A stretch of 64,000 nt of DNA from Rubritalea tangerina (GTDB taxonomy: Bacteria; Verrucomicrobiota; Verrucomicrobiia; Verrucomicrobiales; Akkermansiaceae). The translations under genes were made by a program, and so were the position numbers. Location of the stretch: positions 65,079 to 129,078 of the forward strand of contig NZ_JBHUJB010000031.1 of NCBI RefSeq assembly GCF_042683245.1, read 5' to 3'. Below, one piece after another: positions 26,305 to 35,164 of this stretch. Position 1 is the stretch's first letter; the number at the start of each line of letters is the position of its first letter. The notes under the pieces are model-generated. The model ran no database searches. It saw only the letters and a list, made by a program, of their open reading frames with translations, and was not told the origin of the DNA.

Positions 26305-26931
26305 GTGAGCAATCAGTCCATGGAGAGAGAGCTGCAGAATGAGTCAGAAGTGGTACCTACCAGTCTTGGTAGGTATCTAGATGAACGCGGGCTCGAAGCT
26401 CTAGACGAGGGAGATAAAGTGCGGCGTTACACTGAGTTTTATTTGCGGACGCGACCGGCGCTGAAGGCGTATTTATATGCATTTTTGGCCGGGAATGACG
26501 CAGCGATTGAGGATTGTATTCAAGAGACGGGCTTGGTGGTATGGAATAAGTGGGATGAGAGTTGGGACCTGGATGCCTTTCAAAAGTATGCTTTTGTTAC
26601 TGGCAAGTACAAGGCACTGAGTTGGCTCAAGAAGCATAAGCCAGCCAAGAAGGTGTATTTATCGCCAGCATTGGTGGAGCGTTTGGCTGATAAGTCATCT
26701 GAGTTAGAGCGTGATGCGCGACTAGATAGTTTGCAGCAATGTATGGACCAGTTGAGCCCACAGAACAGAGAGATCCTTGAGGCTCGTTATGAAAGTGAGG
26801 GGAGCAAAGCACTGAGGAATCTAGCTGAGAAAATGGAGCGTTCAGTGGATGCTATTTATAAGCAATTGGAGAGGTTACGATCGTCTCTGAAGGATTGCGT
26901 TTCTAGAAAGTCCAAGTTACAGCAGCCATGA
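26305..26931 (+). CDS. RNA polymerase sigma-70 factor, ECF subfamily (Rhodopirellula/Verrucomicrobium type)
   Basis: A 208-residue ECF sigma factor. Region 2 runs from about 40 to 110 (LKAYLYAFLAGNDAAIEDCIQE, then VVWNKWD) and region 4 from about 145 to 200 (CMDQLSPQNREILEARY, then a helix-turn-helix ending YKQLERLRSSL). This short form is common in Planctomycetes and Verrucomicrobia and is normally paired with a membrane anti-sigma or FecR-like protein. Here the next gene begins inside its stop codon (ATGA overlap) and encodes such a protein. The start is GTG at 26305. The likely target is the large ThuA-dehydrogenase gene that follows, which is inference from order only. Confidence 0.9.
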   Translation: MSNQSMERELQNESEVVPTSLGRYLDERGLEALDEGDKVRRYTEFYLRTRPALKAYLYAFLAGNDAAIEDCIQETGLVVWNKWDESWDLDAFQKYAFVTGKYKALSWLKKHKPAKKVYLSPALVERLADKSSELERDARLDSLQQCMDQLSPQNREILEARYESEGSKALRNLAEKMERSVDAIYKQLERLRSSLKDCVSRKSKLQQP

Positions 26932-28001
26932 GTGAAGAATTGATAGAGAGTGGAGAGGGAGTGCCTGTGAATGTGGAGGTGCGCGAGCTTGTGGATCGGC
27001 TGATTGATGGTCGTTTGAGTGAGGAGGAGAACAGGCGCTTGGAGTCGATTCTTGAGAGTGATGAGGCGGCAATGCGCTATTGCGCTGAGCGGATGCGATT
27101 CCACGCTGAAATGGAAGAATTGATGTCACCGGTGCGCGTGGAGTTGATGCAGAAAAGGCATCTGGTGGTAGAGACTAAGAAGGGGCTGGCAACGGTGTCT
27201 AAAGCGGTTAGTAACGTGGTGAGGGTAGAGAATCCAAAGTTTGGTTCGGCGCTCGAGCTTCCGCCAGGTTTGAAGACGCCGAAGCAGGTATTAGGGTATA
27301 TGTTATGGGGAGGGCTTGCGTTAGTGGTACTCGTAGCTGTGATTGTATTCTTGATACAGCGTGGGCCTGTGAGTTCTGAGCCTCAATTGGTGTTTCGGAA
27401 TGCTTCATTCGAGGATCTCGAAATCAACGAGAATAGCCCACCATTCATCTATACAGTTCTTGATTGGCAGGATTATTTTCAAACAAGCTCGGTGCGGGTC
27501 TGTGATGTCAGACGTGCGACTGATGGAAAAAAGGAGGCACAGGACGGCCAGTATGCAGTGATTATGGAAGGTGGCTTTTTGACCCAGAGATTAAGCTATA
27601 ATGATGGTGAGGCTTTCGTTGCGAGGAAGGGTCTAAGGTTGAAAGTATCGGGGTGGGCCATGTTAGAGGAGGCAGGGAAGCCAGCGCAACTATGGATATC
27701 ATCGCGGGTTGTGGTGAGTGCGTATCCATCGATGTCTCAGGTGGAGCCAGATGTGCAGAAGCTGGAGGTGGAGAGTGATGCGTGGGAGAGGTTTGAGGCT
27801 ATTTTGACCTTACCGAGTGATAGTTTGATGATGAAGCCCTCGATTTTTAGGCGTGACGCCACGCAGTCGGCGGTGGATATCAGTGGGTTACAGCTTGCGG
27901 TATCTATAGATAACAAATCTAAGGTTCCGATGTTTATCGATAATTTAAAGATTGAGGTGCTTGAAGACCTTCAGGAGACAGGTGTTGAAGTTAAGAAATA
28001 G
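26928..28001 (+). CDS. membrane-anchored anti-sigma-like protein with exported C-terminal domain
   Basis: A 357-residue partner of the ECF sigma gene. Residues 1-70 are acidic and helical (LVDRLIDGRLSEEENRRLESIL), resembling the cytosolic anti-sigma segment of PVC-type proteins. A single membrane helix lies near 125-145 (WGGLALVVLVAVIVFLI). About 210 residues then lie outside, beginning with a carbohydrate-binding-like beta domain (FRNASFEDLEINENSPPF and DWQDYF), which may sense the extracellular signal. It overlaps the sigma gene by four bases. I recognise no FecR motif. The role is inferred from this layout and the pairing. Confidence 0.75.
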   Translation: MSEELIESGEGVPVNVEVRELVDRLIDGRLSEEENRRLESILESDEAAMRYCAERMRFHAEMEELMSPVRVELMQKRHLVVETKKGLATVSKAVSNVVRVENPKFGSALELPPGLKTPKQVLGYMLWGGLALVVLVAVIVFLIQRGPVSSEPQLVFRNASFEDLEINENSPPFIYTVLDWQDYFQTSSVRVCDVRRATDGKKEAQDGQYAVIMEGGFLTQRLSYNDGEAFVARKGLRLKVSGWAMLEEAGKPAQLWISSRVVVSAYPSMSQVEPDVQKLEVESDAWERFEAILTLPSDSLMMKPSIFRRDATQSAVDISGLQLAVSIDNKSKVPMFIDNLKIEVLEDLQETGVEVKK

Positions 28002-28147
28002 TGGGGTTTGAAAAAAAAGTAAAAATATGCGTCAGAAAATTCAGGTGAGAGAAATAGCTGGGTGAATGAAACAATCTGTGACTGAAGCAAAGCGCTGCAA
28101 GAGAAACTGACTTGTAGTAAGCTAGGTCACAATTCACCCAATTCACT

Positions 28148-31100
28148 ATGAAGAAAAATCGCATCCAAAAACTTGTACGTCGATCAAGTGTCGCACTGGC
28201 CGTGACCGTGGCAGTAGGCAGCTCAATGGCGCAGGCTGAGACAAAGAAGATCCTATTTCTAGCGGGCAAAAAGAGTCATGCTAATGGTGAGCATGAATTT
28301 CAGGCTGGCTGTAATTTGCTGGCAGAGGCTTTAAACAAGAGTGGGCTAGATATTGAGGCTAAAGTATATCATCCAGGATTTCCGAAGGATGAATCTATTT
28401 TCAAGGGGGTCGACGCGTGTATTGTGTATGCGGATGCTGGTGGTCGATTTGGTGAGGGGTATAAGGTTTTAGATAAGTATGTCAAAGGAGGGATGGGCAT
28501 CATGTTCATGCACTATGGGGTGCATCCAAAGAAGCAGGTGGGTGAGAAATTTTATCTCCCTTGGATAGGTGGTTACATGGATGACAAGGAGTCTGTGAAT
28601 CCGCATTGGATTGCGGATTTGACGCCTAACAAGAAGCATCCTGTATCTTATGGTTTACCTGACAAGTTTCCTGCATTTGATGAATTTTACTACAACATGA
28701 TTTTTGCTGATGGCAAGGATTGCAGTTGTTGTGGTGGTGCTGTGACGGGAGTTCCATCTCCGGACCGGATGATTCGCTACATCAACATGTGGAATGAGAA
28801 TGGCGAAAAGGGGTTTGGAAAGCCACAGAAGTTGATGTGGTACAAAGACACGCCGATAGGTGAAGGCGGGCGTGGGATTGGTTTTACGGGGGGACACTAC
28901 CACCGCAATTGGGCGATTGATGATTTTCGTAAGATGGTACTCAATGCTATCGTTTGGACAGCGCGTGGTGAGGTACCAAAGGGTGGTGTGCCATCTGATC
29001 CGATCAGCAAAGAGAAGCTGAGTGAGGGCTTACGCAAGCCAATTGATCTACCGACTGCGGCTCTCTATCAGCAGAAGCCAATGAAGTTGCCTAAGCTGAA
29101 GAAAGCGAAGAAGAAGGTAGCCAGTAGCTCACAATCAAAGTCCGCTAAGTTTTTGGCGAGCACGCCGGTGATTAAATCTAGTGACAAAGTGCGTCACGTA
29201 GAAATTTCAGCTGATGTCAAAGGCAAGGAGACGATCACATTGCAAGCGGATGCAGTGGATGGCAACTCGAACGACTGGGTGAGCTGGGTGGCACTTCGTT
29301 TTGTGAATGCGGATGGGAAGTCAATCGCTGTAGACAAGAAGTTCATCCTCAAGTCTGAGCAAGGTTGGGGCGAGCTTCAGTTTGATAAGAATGTGGGTGG
29401 GCAGCCGATTCAGCTAAGTGGGAAGAAATTTGAGAGTGGTTTTGGTTCTCATGCGGATGCGGCGATTCAGCTGAAGGTTCCTGAGGGGGCTGTGAAGTTT
29501 ATTGCTATAGCGGGTCTGGATGATGGTGGTGCGGTACGTGATGGTAAGCCCACTCCGGCTTCAGCGAGATTTGCGATCATTGATGATGCCGCTCCGTGGG
29601 CTCCTATGAAAGCACCTGAGAAGGTCGCACTGGAGCATTTTGCCACACCAAAAGACGAGGAGTTAGAAGTCACAGTTTGGGCTCAATCCCCGATGTTATA
29701 TAACCCGACGAATATGGATATTGACCACAAGGGGCGTATCTGGGTCGCGGAAGGAGTCAACTACCGGAGAAAGGCAGGAAGGAGACCAGAGGGTGATCGC
29801 ATCGTAGTGTTAGAAGATACCAATGGTGACGGTCGGGCAGACAAAACGAGCACCTTTGTTCAAGATAAGGAGCTCGAATCGCCACTTGGAGTTGCAGTTT
29901 TTGACAACAAGGTGGTGGTATCTCAGCCTCCAAATTTATTGGTGTACACTGATGTGAACCGCGACATGAAGTTCGATCCGAGTGTTGATAAGAAAGAGGT
30001 GCTGTTGACAGGTTTTAATGCACGTCAGCACGATCATTCTCTACATTCATTGACGGCTGGTCCTGATGGCAAATGGTACTTTAACAATGGTAACTGTGGA
30101 GCTATTTTCACCGATAACTCTGGCAAGACCTTCAACATGAATGGAGTCTACCGTGGGGGAGGTGGTAAGTGGTATGCTGATAATAACAAGTTGGGAGGGA
30201 AGAAGTCAGATGATGGATTTTTATGGACTTCAGGTTTCACGGTTCGCATGAATCCAGATGGTACGGATGTTGAGATTGTGGGGCATGGTAACCGTAATTC
30301 TTATGAGCAATCCGTCAATTCGTTGGGAGACATTTTCCAGAATGACAATGACGACTGGGGAAGCTGCCGTAATTCCTACGTGTTAGAGTATGGATGTGCT
30401 GGGTTCTTCTCACGTGATGGTCAACGGACGTGGCGTTCGGAGCAACGTCCAGGGCAGCCAGTGCAGCGTGCACATTGGCGTCAAGATGACCCTGGGACAT
30501 TCGATGCCGGTGATGTATACGGGCATGGCTCACCAACAGGAAATGTGTTCTATGAGAATGGAGCATTGGGCAAAAAGTGGGAAGGAACGTATTTGGCCTG
30601 TGAAGCGGCTCGCAACACGGTATTTGGTTATCAGCCTAAGGTGAATGGAGCGAGTTTTGACATGGAGCGATTTGACTTTGTCACCACGAACTTGCAAAAG
30701 GAATTCATAGGGGGTGACCAGACAAAGAGGGTCTCCAGCAATGAGCAGATTGAATACAAGGGAGTGTTGTTCCGACCCTCTGACGTTACAGTGGGACCCG
30801 ATGGGGCACTCTACGTCACGGACTGGTACGATGGACGAGTGGGAGGCCACGGAACAATGGATGACACCTGTTCTGGAGCGATCTACCGTATCGCGCCGAA
30901 AGGTTTCAAGTCGAAGGTTCCAAGCTTTGATCTCGCCACGACTGAGGGGCAGATAAGCGCTTTGAGCTCCCCAGCTGTGAATGTACGCTACTTGGGCTTC
31001 TCTGCTCTGAGGGACAATAAAGAAAAGTCACTTGGTGCGGTATTAGAGCTTCTCAAGCACCCAAACAAGTATGTGGCATCCAGAGCGATTTGGTTGTTGC

Positions 31101-32224
31101 CTCATTTGGGTGATGAAGGCGTGAAGCAGTGTGAGGCCTTGTTAGGTCACAATAATGCTGAAGTTAGACTGGTAGCCTATCGGGCGTTGAGACGCACGCA
31201 GAAGGACATTTTGGCATACGCGAAGAAGTTAGCTGATGACTCTAGTGCGGCAGTACGCAGGGATGTTGCTTTATCAATGCGCAACTATGGGGCAGAGGAG
31301 GCATTGCCGATTCTGCTGACTGTAGCGCGTGGTTTTGATGGAAAAGATAAGAATTACTTGGAAGCGATTGGTTTAGGTTCTGAAAACAAAGAAGAAGCTA
31401 TTTGGTTAGGCTTGAAGAAGTCAATGGCGTCAGGGAATCTGGAAGGGTGGAGTGATCAATTTGCAAAGTTGACGTGGCGTTTATGGCCGGTGGCAGCGGT
31501 AGATGATCTCAAAGCGAGGGCAATGAGCAATGCACTTAGCCAGGAGCAGAGAGAATTAGCGGTTGAGTCGCTCTCTTTCATTCAGGATAAAACAGCAGCG
31601 ACTGCCTTGCTAGAAGTTGCTAACAAGAAGAGCTTGGTCCAGTCCAAGGCTGTGTATTGGCTGTTGAAGCGTGGAACTGGCGCATGGGCTAGCATGGGGA
31701 TCAAGGATGAACTGAAGAAGCGTGGCATCTATGATCCAGATAAGATTGTTGTGAACGCCATTACTGTTCCTGAGCCACCTAAGAAGAGTGCATTGCCGAG
31801 TGTGGCTGAGGTGCTCAAACTTAAGGGGGATGCCAAGCGTGGAGAGGCTGCCATTCAGCGTTGCGTAATGTGTCACGATATCAATGGCGTGGGACCAGAG
31901 TATGGACCGATTCTGAAGGGGTGGGGGACAACTCAATCACGAGAAGCAATTGTGAAGAGCATTATAGAGCCTTCCGCTGACATTGCACATGGATTCCACG
32001 GTAAGGAAGTTATCCTGAAGGACGGCAAGGTGCTTCATGGACTTGTGGTCTCTGGAGATCCTCTGATTGTGACCTCTACGGGTGGGGTGGTACAGATGGT
32101 TCCGAAGAAGCAAGTGAAGTCTGAGAAATACATGAAGCGTTCATTGATGTTATCTGCCGAACAGCTGGGATTGAGTGCACAAGATGTCGCTGACATTGCG
32201 ACTTTCATGCAACAGTGGAAGTAG
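28148..32224 (+). CDS. exported ThuA / membrane-bound dehydrogenase / HEAT / cytochrome c fusion protein
   Basis: The largest protein of the window, 1358 residues. A signal peptide (about 1-30, SMAQAE) is followed by a ThuA-like domain, about 33-285 (KKILFLAGKKSHANGEHEF, HWIADLTPNKKHPVSYGLP). A beta-sandwich of the NPCBM kind spans about 345-480 (FESGFGSHADAAIQLKVP). The Pirellula/Verrucomicrobium dehydrogenase propeller runs about 505-925 (MDIDHKGRIWVAEGVNYRR, GPDGALYVTDWYDGRVGG), then HEAT-like helices to about 1180. The C-terminal haem domain has CVMCH and the phrase SIIEPSADIAHGF. ThuA proteins act on keto-trehalose-type sugars, so secreted sugar oxidation coupled to haem c is a reasonable reading. 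It follows the sigma/anti-sigma pair and ends at a terminator. Confidence 0.88.
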   Translation: MKKNRIQKLVRRSSVALAVTVAVGSSMAQAETKKILFLAGKKSHANGEHEFQAGCNLLAEALNKSGLDIEAKVYHPGFPKDESIFKGVDACIVYADAGGRFGEGYKVLDKYVKGGMGIMFMHYGVHPKKQVGEKFYLPWIGGYMDDKESVNPHWIADLTPNKKHPVSYGLPDKFPAFDEFYYNMIFADGKDCSCCGGAVTGVPSPDRMIRYINMWNENGEKGFGKPQKLMWYKDTPIGEGGRGIGFTGGHYHRNWAIDDFRKMVLNAIVWTARGEVPKGGVPSDPISKEKLSEGLRKPIDLPTAALYQQKPMKLPKLKKAKKKVASSSQSKSAKFLASTPVIKSSDKVRHVEISADVKGKETITLQADAVDGNSNDWVSWVALRFVNADGKSIAVDKKFILKSEQGWGELQFDKNVGGQPIQLSGKKFESGFGSHADAAIQLKVPEGAVKFIAIAGLDDGGAVRDGKPTPASARFAIIDDAAPWAPMKAPEKVALEHFATPKDEELEVTVWAQSPMLYNPTNMDIDHKGRIWVAEGVNYRRKAGRRPEGDRIVVLEDTNGDGRADKTSTFVQDKELESPLGVAVFDNKVVVSQPPNLLVYTDVNRDMKFDPSVDKKEVLLTGFNARQHDHSLHSLTAGPDGKWYFNNGNCGAIFTDNSGKTFNMNGVYRGGGGKWYADNNKLGGKKSDDGFLWTSGFTVRMNPDGTDVEIVGHGNRNSYEQSVNSLGDIFQNDNDDWGSCRNSYVLEYGCAGFFSRDGQRTWRSEQRPGQPVQRAHWRQDDPGTFDAGDVYGHGSPTGNVFYENGALGKKWEGTYLACEAARNTVFGYQPKVNGASFDMERFDFVTTNLQKEFIGGDQTKRVSSNEQIEYKGVLFRPSDVTVGPDGALYVTDWYDGRVGGHGTMDDTCSGAIYRIAPKGFKSKVPSFDLATTEGQISALSSPAVNVRYLGFSALRDNKEKSLGAVLELLKHPNKYVASRAIWLLPHLGDEGVKQCEALLGHNNAEVRLVAYRALRRTQKDILAYAKKLADDSSAAVRRDVALSMRNYGAEEALPILLTVARGFDGKDKNYLEAIGLGSENKEEAIWLGLKKSMASGNLEGWSDQFAKLTWRLWPVAAVDDLKARAMSNALSQEQRELAVESLSFIQDKTAATALLEVANKKSLVQSKAVYWLLKRGTGAWASMGIKDELKKRGIYDPDKIVVNAITVPEPPKKSALPSVAEVLKLKGDAKRGEAAIQRCVMCHDINGVGPEYGPILKGWGTTQSREAIVKSIIEPSADIAHGFHGKEVILKDGKVLHGLVVSGDPLIVTSTGGVVQMVPKKQVKSEKYMKRSLMLSAEQLGLSAQDVADIATFMQQWK

Positions 32225-32248
32225 AGCTGTATCTTTAATGGAGTATTT

Positions 32249-32284
32249 ATGCCCATCTGGCCAAGTGTCGGATGGGCATTTTTT
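32249..32284 (+). terminator. rho-independent terminator after the ThuA fusion gene
   Basis: ATGCCCATC (32249-32257) pairs perfectly with GATGGGCAT (32271-32279), followed by six T. Confidence 0.88.
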
Positions 32285-32335
32285 GTACGAAAACGGCTCT
32301 TGCTATGTCTGATGTGATTATGCACCTTGCCTCAT

Positions 32336-33592
32336 GTGAAACGTATCTGTTTTTATCTAAGTTGTTGTGTTTCTTTATTGGTCACTGCGTTTGCGGACGA
32401 AGCCACGGAGTTGAGAGAATGGCATTCGAAGAGTGGACATACGGTGAGTGCGAAGGCTGTGTCATTGAAGAGTGGGAAGGTACTTTTCGAGCGTGAAAAT
32501 GGCAAAACGATCACCGTGCCATTGAGTAAGCTAAAAAGTGCGGATCAGGAATTTCTCAACAAACATTTTAGGGTGGAAGAGAAGGCCTTGGAGGCCCTGA
32601 AGCCTAAGGAAGGGAAAGCAGCGGATGATTTGCCATTTCCGTTAGGTAAGACCACGGGAGAAATTCAGACGGGGGGGCAGTATAGCTATTTTCTATATCT
32701 TCCAACGAGTTTGAGGGCGGGAGAGAAGCACCCTGTCTTATTTGTCATGAGTCCGGGTGGTGGAGGCGCTGGTAATGTGGGGCGTTACAAAGCTGGAGCT
32801 GAGCGCAATCGTTGGATCATTGCAGTTTCTAAGCAATCTAAGAATGGGTTCAATGGGAGTCAGGATGCGGTGGATGCCATGATGGAGCATGTGTTAGATA
32901 CCTTGCCTATTGATGAAAAGCGGATGTATACGAGTGGGTTTTCTGGTGGGAGCCGCATGGCTTGTATGACGAGTGCGAAGCATTCGAAGATTACTGGAGT
33001 GATTGCGTGTGGGGCAGCCAATGCTGTAGGTTCAAAGAAGCAAGTGGTTTACGGTTTATGTGGGACAAATTGTTTTAACCGGACGGACATGGCTCATAGT
33101 TTTAAAGAATTCACCCACAAAGGGTCAGTTTTACGCTATTTCCCGGGCCGGCATGTGTGGGCTAATGGCGAGTTATGTGAGGATGCGATCACGCATCTCA
33201 ATGGGGTATTTTTGGCGAAGAACGAGAGTGATTATTCTGAGGCGCATAAACATTACAATTATATGTTAGGTCAATGGATTACTGAGTTAGAGAGTGGGAA
33301 TGCGATGCGTGCCTTTATGTGGGCTGATTTTGCGCAGCGATATGATTTTGACCACCCCAGTGTGACCAAGGTTTATGGGGCGTTAGAGTCTGATGAACAA
33401 AATGTGCTTTTTGTTAAAGGTTTGTATTCAATTCGCGACTTTGCGGAGAAGACTTTTGGCAAGGTAGCAGCGTCTCAGTGGAAGGCAGACCCGAAGGTTT
33501 CAGCGGCTTGTGTACGTGAATCAGAGAAATACGAGGGTAGCCCGTGGAGGGAGGTTTTACTGAAGTTGAGCGAGGATGCTCAGAAGTTTTAG
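32336..33592 (+). CDS. exported SHD1-domain / alpha-beta hydrolase (esterase or depolymerase-like) protein
   Basis: A 418-residue exported protein. After a signal peptide (ICFYLSCCVSLLVTAFADE) comes an SLA1-homology-domain-1-like beta module at about 20-75 (REWHSKSGHTVSAKAV, VPLSKLKSADQEFL), frequent in Planctomycetes and Verrucomicrobia. Then follows an alpha/beta hydrolase similar to feruloyl esterase or PHB depolymerases: PVLFVMSPGGGG as oxyanion region, the nucleophile elbow GFSGGSRMA, and a candidate catalytic His in GRHVW. I take GTG 32336; TTG 32327 is possible. It lies after a terminator and 76 bases before the DUF1080 gene. The substrate may be a polysaccharide ester, but this cannot be settled from sequence. 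Confidence 0.8.
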   Translation: MKRICFYLSCCVSLLVTAFADEATELREWHSKSGHTVSAKAVSLKSGKVLFERENGKTITVPLSKLKSADQEFLNKHFRVEEKALEALKPKEGKAADDLPFPLGKTTGEIQTGGQYSYFLYLPTSLRAGEKHPVLFVMSPGGGGAGNVGRYKAGAERNRWIIAVSKQSKNGFNGSQDAVDAMMEHVLDTLPIDEKRMYTSGFSGGSRMACMTSAKHSKITGVIACGAANAVGSKKQVVYGLCGTNCFNRTDMAHSFKEFTHKGSVLRYFPGRHVWANGELCEDAITHLNGVFLAKNESDYSEAHKHYNYMLGQWITELESGNAMRAFMWADFAQRYDFDHPSVTKVYGALESDEQNVLFVKGLYSIRDFAEKTFGKVAASQWKADPKVSAACVRESEKYEGSPWREVLLKLSEDAQKF

Positions 33593-33686
33593 TGTATGAG
33601 AGGTGTGGATTTCCTGTATATTCTTGTGGGTGGGATGGTTGTTTTCGATTTGCTGAAGGTCAGAAATCGTGGCTAAGTCTGATGTT

Positions 33687-34436
33687 ATGAGAACAATGAT
33701 TAAGAGCATTGCGAGTGCAGGTCTCATGGCTTCAGTGACATTGACTGGGGCGATGGCTCAAGAAAAGAAGGACCAGAGTAAAGAGGGTTTTGTTTCGGTT
33801 TTTGATGGAAAGTCTCTAGCTGGATGGGTTACCCCTGATGGTCAGGCAAAGTATTGGTCGGTGAAGGATGGTGCTATTACTGGTGGGGATTTAGAGAATC
33901 GAGTGCCACGCAATGTTTGGATTATTTTGGATCAGAATCGCGAGAATTTCGTGATGACCTTCAAGGTGCGTTTCATCAATGGAGATGGTGGTGGTTTAAA
34001 GAACTCAGGGATTCAGATTCGCAGCATTCGTCATGGGTCTAACATCGCAGGCTACCAAGTAGATGCAGGCCCTCCGATTGAAGGCAAGAACACGAATGGG
34101 GGATTAGGGTACTGGGGTTACATGTGGGATGAGCACCGTCGTAATCGCATGGTTGGTACCCCTGTTGATGCCAAGGCACTGCGTCCAGCAGTAAAGGATT
34201 GGGATTGGAATGAGTACAAAATTGTCGCCGACGGCAAATCTATCAAATCGTGGATTAATGGCGTGGCAGCATTAGATTACACAGAAAAAGACGCTAACAT
34301 TGCTGCTGATGGGCTGATTGCATTGCAGGCTCATTCAGGTGGAAAATTTTTAGTGCAGTTCAAAGACATCGAGATCAAGGATCTTGCTCCGACTCCTGGA
34401 TCTGTGAAGTGGGCAGATTTGAAAAAGAAGAAGTAG
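33687..34436 (+). CDS. exported DUF1080 (3-keto-disaccharide hydrolase family) protein
   Basis: A single-domain DUF1080 protein of 249 residues. A signal peptide (about 1-25, GAMAQEKK) precedes the concanavalin-like domain, with FVSVFDGKSLAGWV, NSGIQIRSIRHGSNIAGYQVD and GLIALQAHSG. Members are described as acting on 3-keto-glycosides. It is homologous to the N-terminal module of the 18007-21525 fusion, including the NSGIQIRS phrase. I prefer ATG 33687 over GTG 33669 because it starts directly before the basic signal region. It is closed by a strong terminator. Confidence 0.87.
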   Translation: MRTMIKSIASAGLMASVTLTGAMAQEKKDQSKEGFVSVFDGKSLAGWVTPDGQAKYWSVKDGAITGGDLENRVPRNVWIILDQNRENFVMTFKVRFINGDGGGLKNSGIQIRSIRHGSNIAGYQVDAGPPIEGKNTNGGLGYWGYMWDEHRRNRMVGTPVDAKALRPAVKDWDWNEYKIVADGKSIKSWINGVAALDYTEKDANIAADGLIALQAHSGGKFLVQFKDIEIKDLAPTPGSVKWADLKKKK

Positions 34437-34492
34437 GCGGTTGTAGAGAGTCATTCTCTGAGCGCTCAGGAAGTTCACTAAGTTAGAATGAC

Positions 34493-34533
34493 AAAATGCC
34501 GTGCAGTTTTTTTTGCTGCACGGCATTTTTGTT
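34493..34533. terminator. terminator between DUF1080 gene and the convergent metal-efflux operon
   Basis: AAAATGCCGTGCAG (34493-34506) pairs perfectly with CTGCACGGCATTTT (34516-34529) over a loop made of eight T and a G. The T run is best on the plus strand, but the symmetric A side could also serve the minus strand. Confidence 0.9.
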
Positions 34534-34546
34534 TTAATGGATGGCT

Positions 34547-35137
34547 CTAGTGATGGCATTCACATGCATATTCTTTATTATCACAGCTGGAGCAATCACT
34601 GAGATTGAGAGTGAATTTGCTGGTGACCTCTTCGGCGTTGGCATTGGGCTTGATTGCGACGACGGTTGGGAAGTTATTACCTTTTGGGAGGGATTGTTTT
34701 GAGACGAGCACATCGCCTTCGCGTGAGAAGCTCATCTCAACGGGGCTGATACGCTCACCGCTAACGACGCTGACCACTTGGTCGGAGGGGGAGACATTTT
34801 TCATTTCTTGGTCGAAGAAGCTGATTTGAACGCGACCGTCCTCAAGTACAAGGAATTCAGCTTGTGGTTGAATCTCTTGAATCATGCGGCCACGGTTTGG
34901 GCCTGCTTTGACATGTGAGTGTCCGGCATGGTCGCCGTGATCATGGCCAGAATGATCATGTGAGCAGGAACTATGATCGTGCCCATCATGTGGGTCGTGT
35001 TCACCGTGTGAGTGTTCTTGATTTGTTTCTTCGTTGTTAGTGTGCTTGTTTTGCTCGTTGTGTTCTTTGGGTTTATCTCCGCATGAACTGAGGGCTACGA
35101 AGCCGAGTGCTGCTAGTGTTGTTATGGTGTATTTCAT
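34547..35137 (-). CDS. His/Cys-rich metal-binding lipoprotein of the efflux island
   Basis: A 196-residue lipoprotein: MKYTITTLAALGFVALSSC gives a lipobox with Cys19. Residues about 40-75 are a His/Asp-rich stretch (HGEHDPHDGHDH and repeats) able to bind Zn, Cu or Ni. A folded domain follows from about 78 (GPNRGRMIQEI ... VEMSFSREGD), and the tail ends in Cys/His (SDCSSCDNKEYACECHH). The domain and Cys tail are clearly paralogous to the lipoprotein at 41459-41968, with matching GPNxGxxI and ISPVExxF phrases. It is the last gene of the operon, 27 bases after the RND pump. A periplasmic metal-sponge or chaperone role is inferred. Confidence 0.82.
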   Translation of the reverse strand: MKYTITTLAALGFVALSSCGDKPKEHNEQNKHTNNEETNQEHSHGEHDPHDGHDHSSCSHDHSGHDHGDHAGHSHVKAGPNRGRMIQEIQPQAEFLVLEDGRVQISFFDQEMKNVSPSDQVVSVVSGERISPVEMSFSREGDVLVSKQSLPKGNNFPTVVAIKPNANAEEVTSKFTLNLSDCSSCDNKEYACECHH

Positions 35138-35164
35138 GATTAGTTAGTGTTTTTTGTTAGAACT

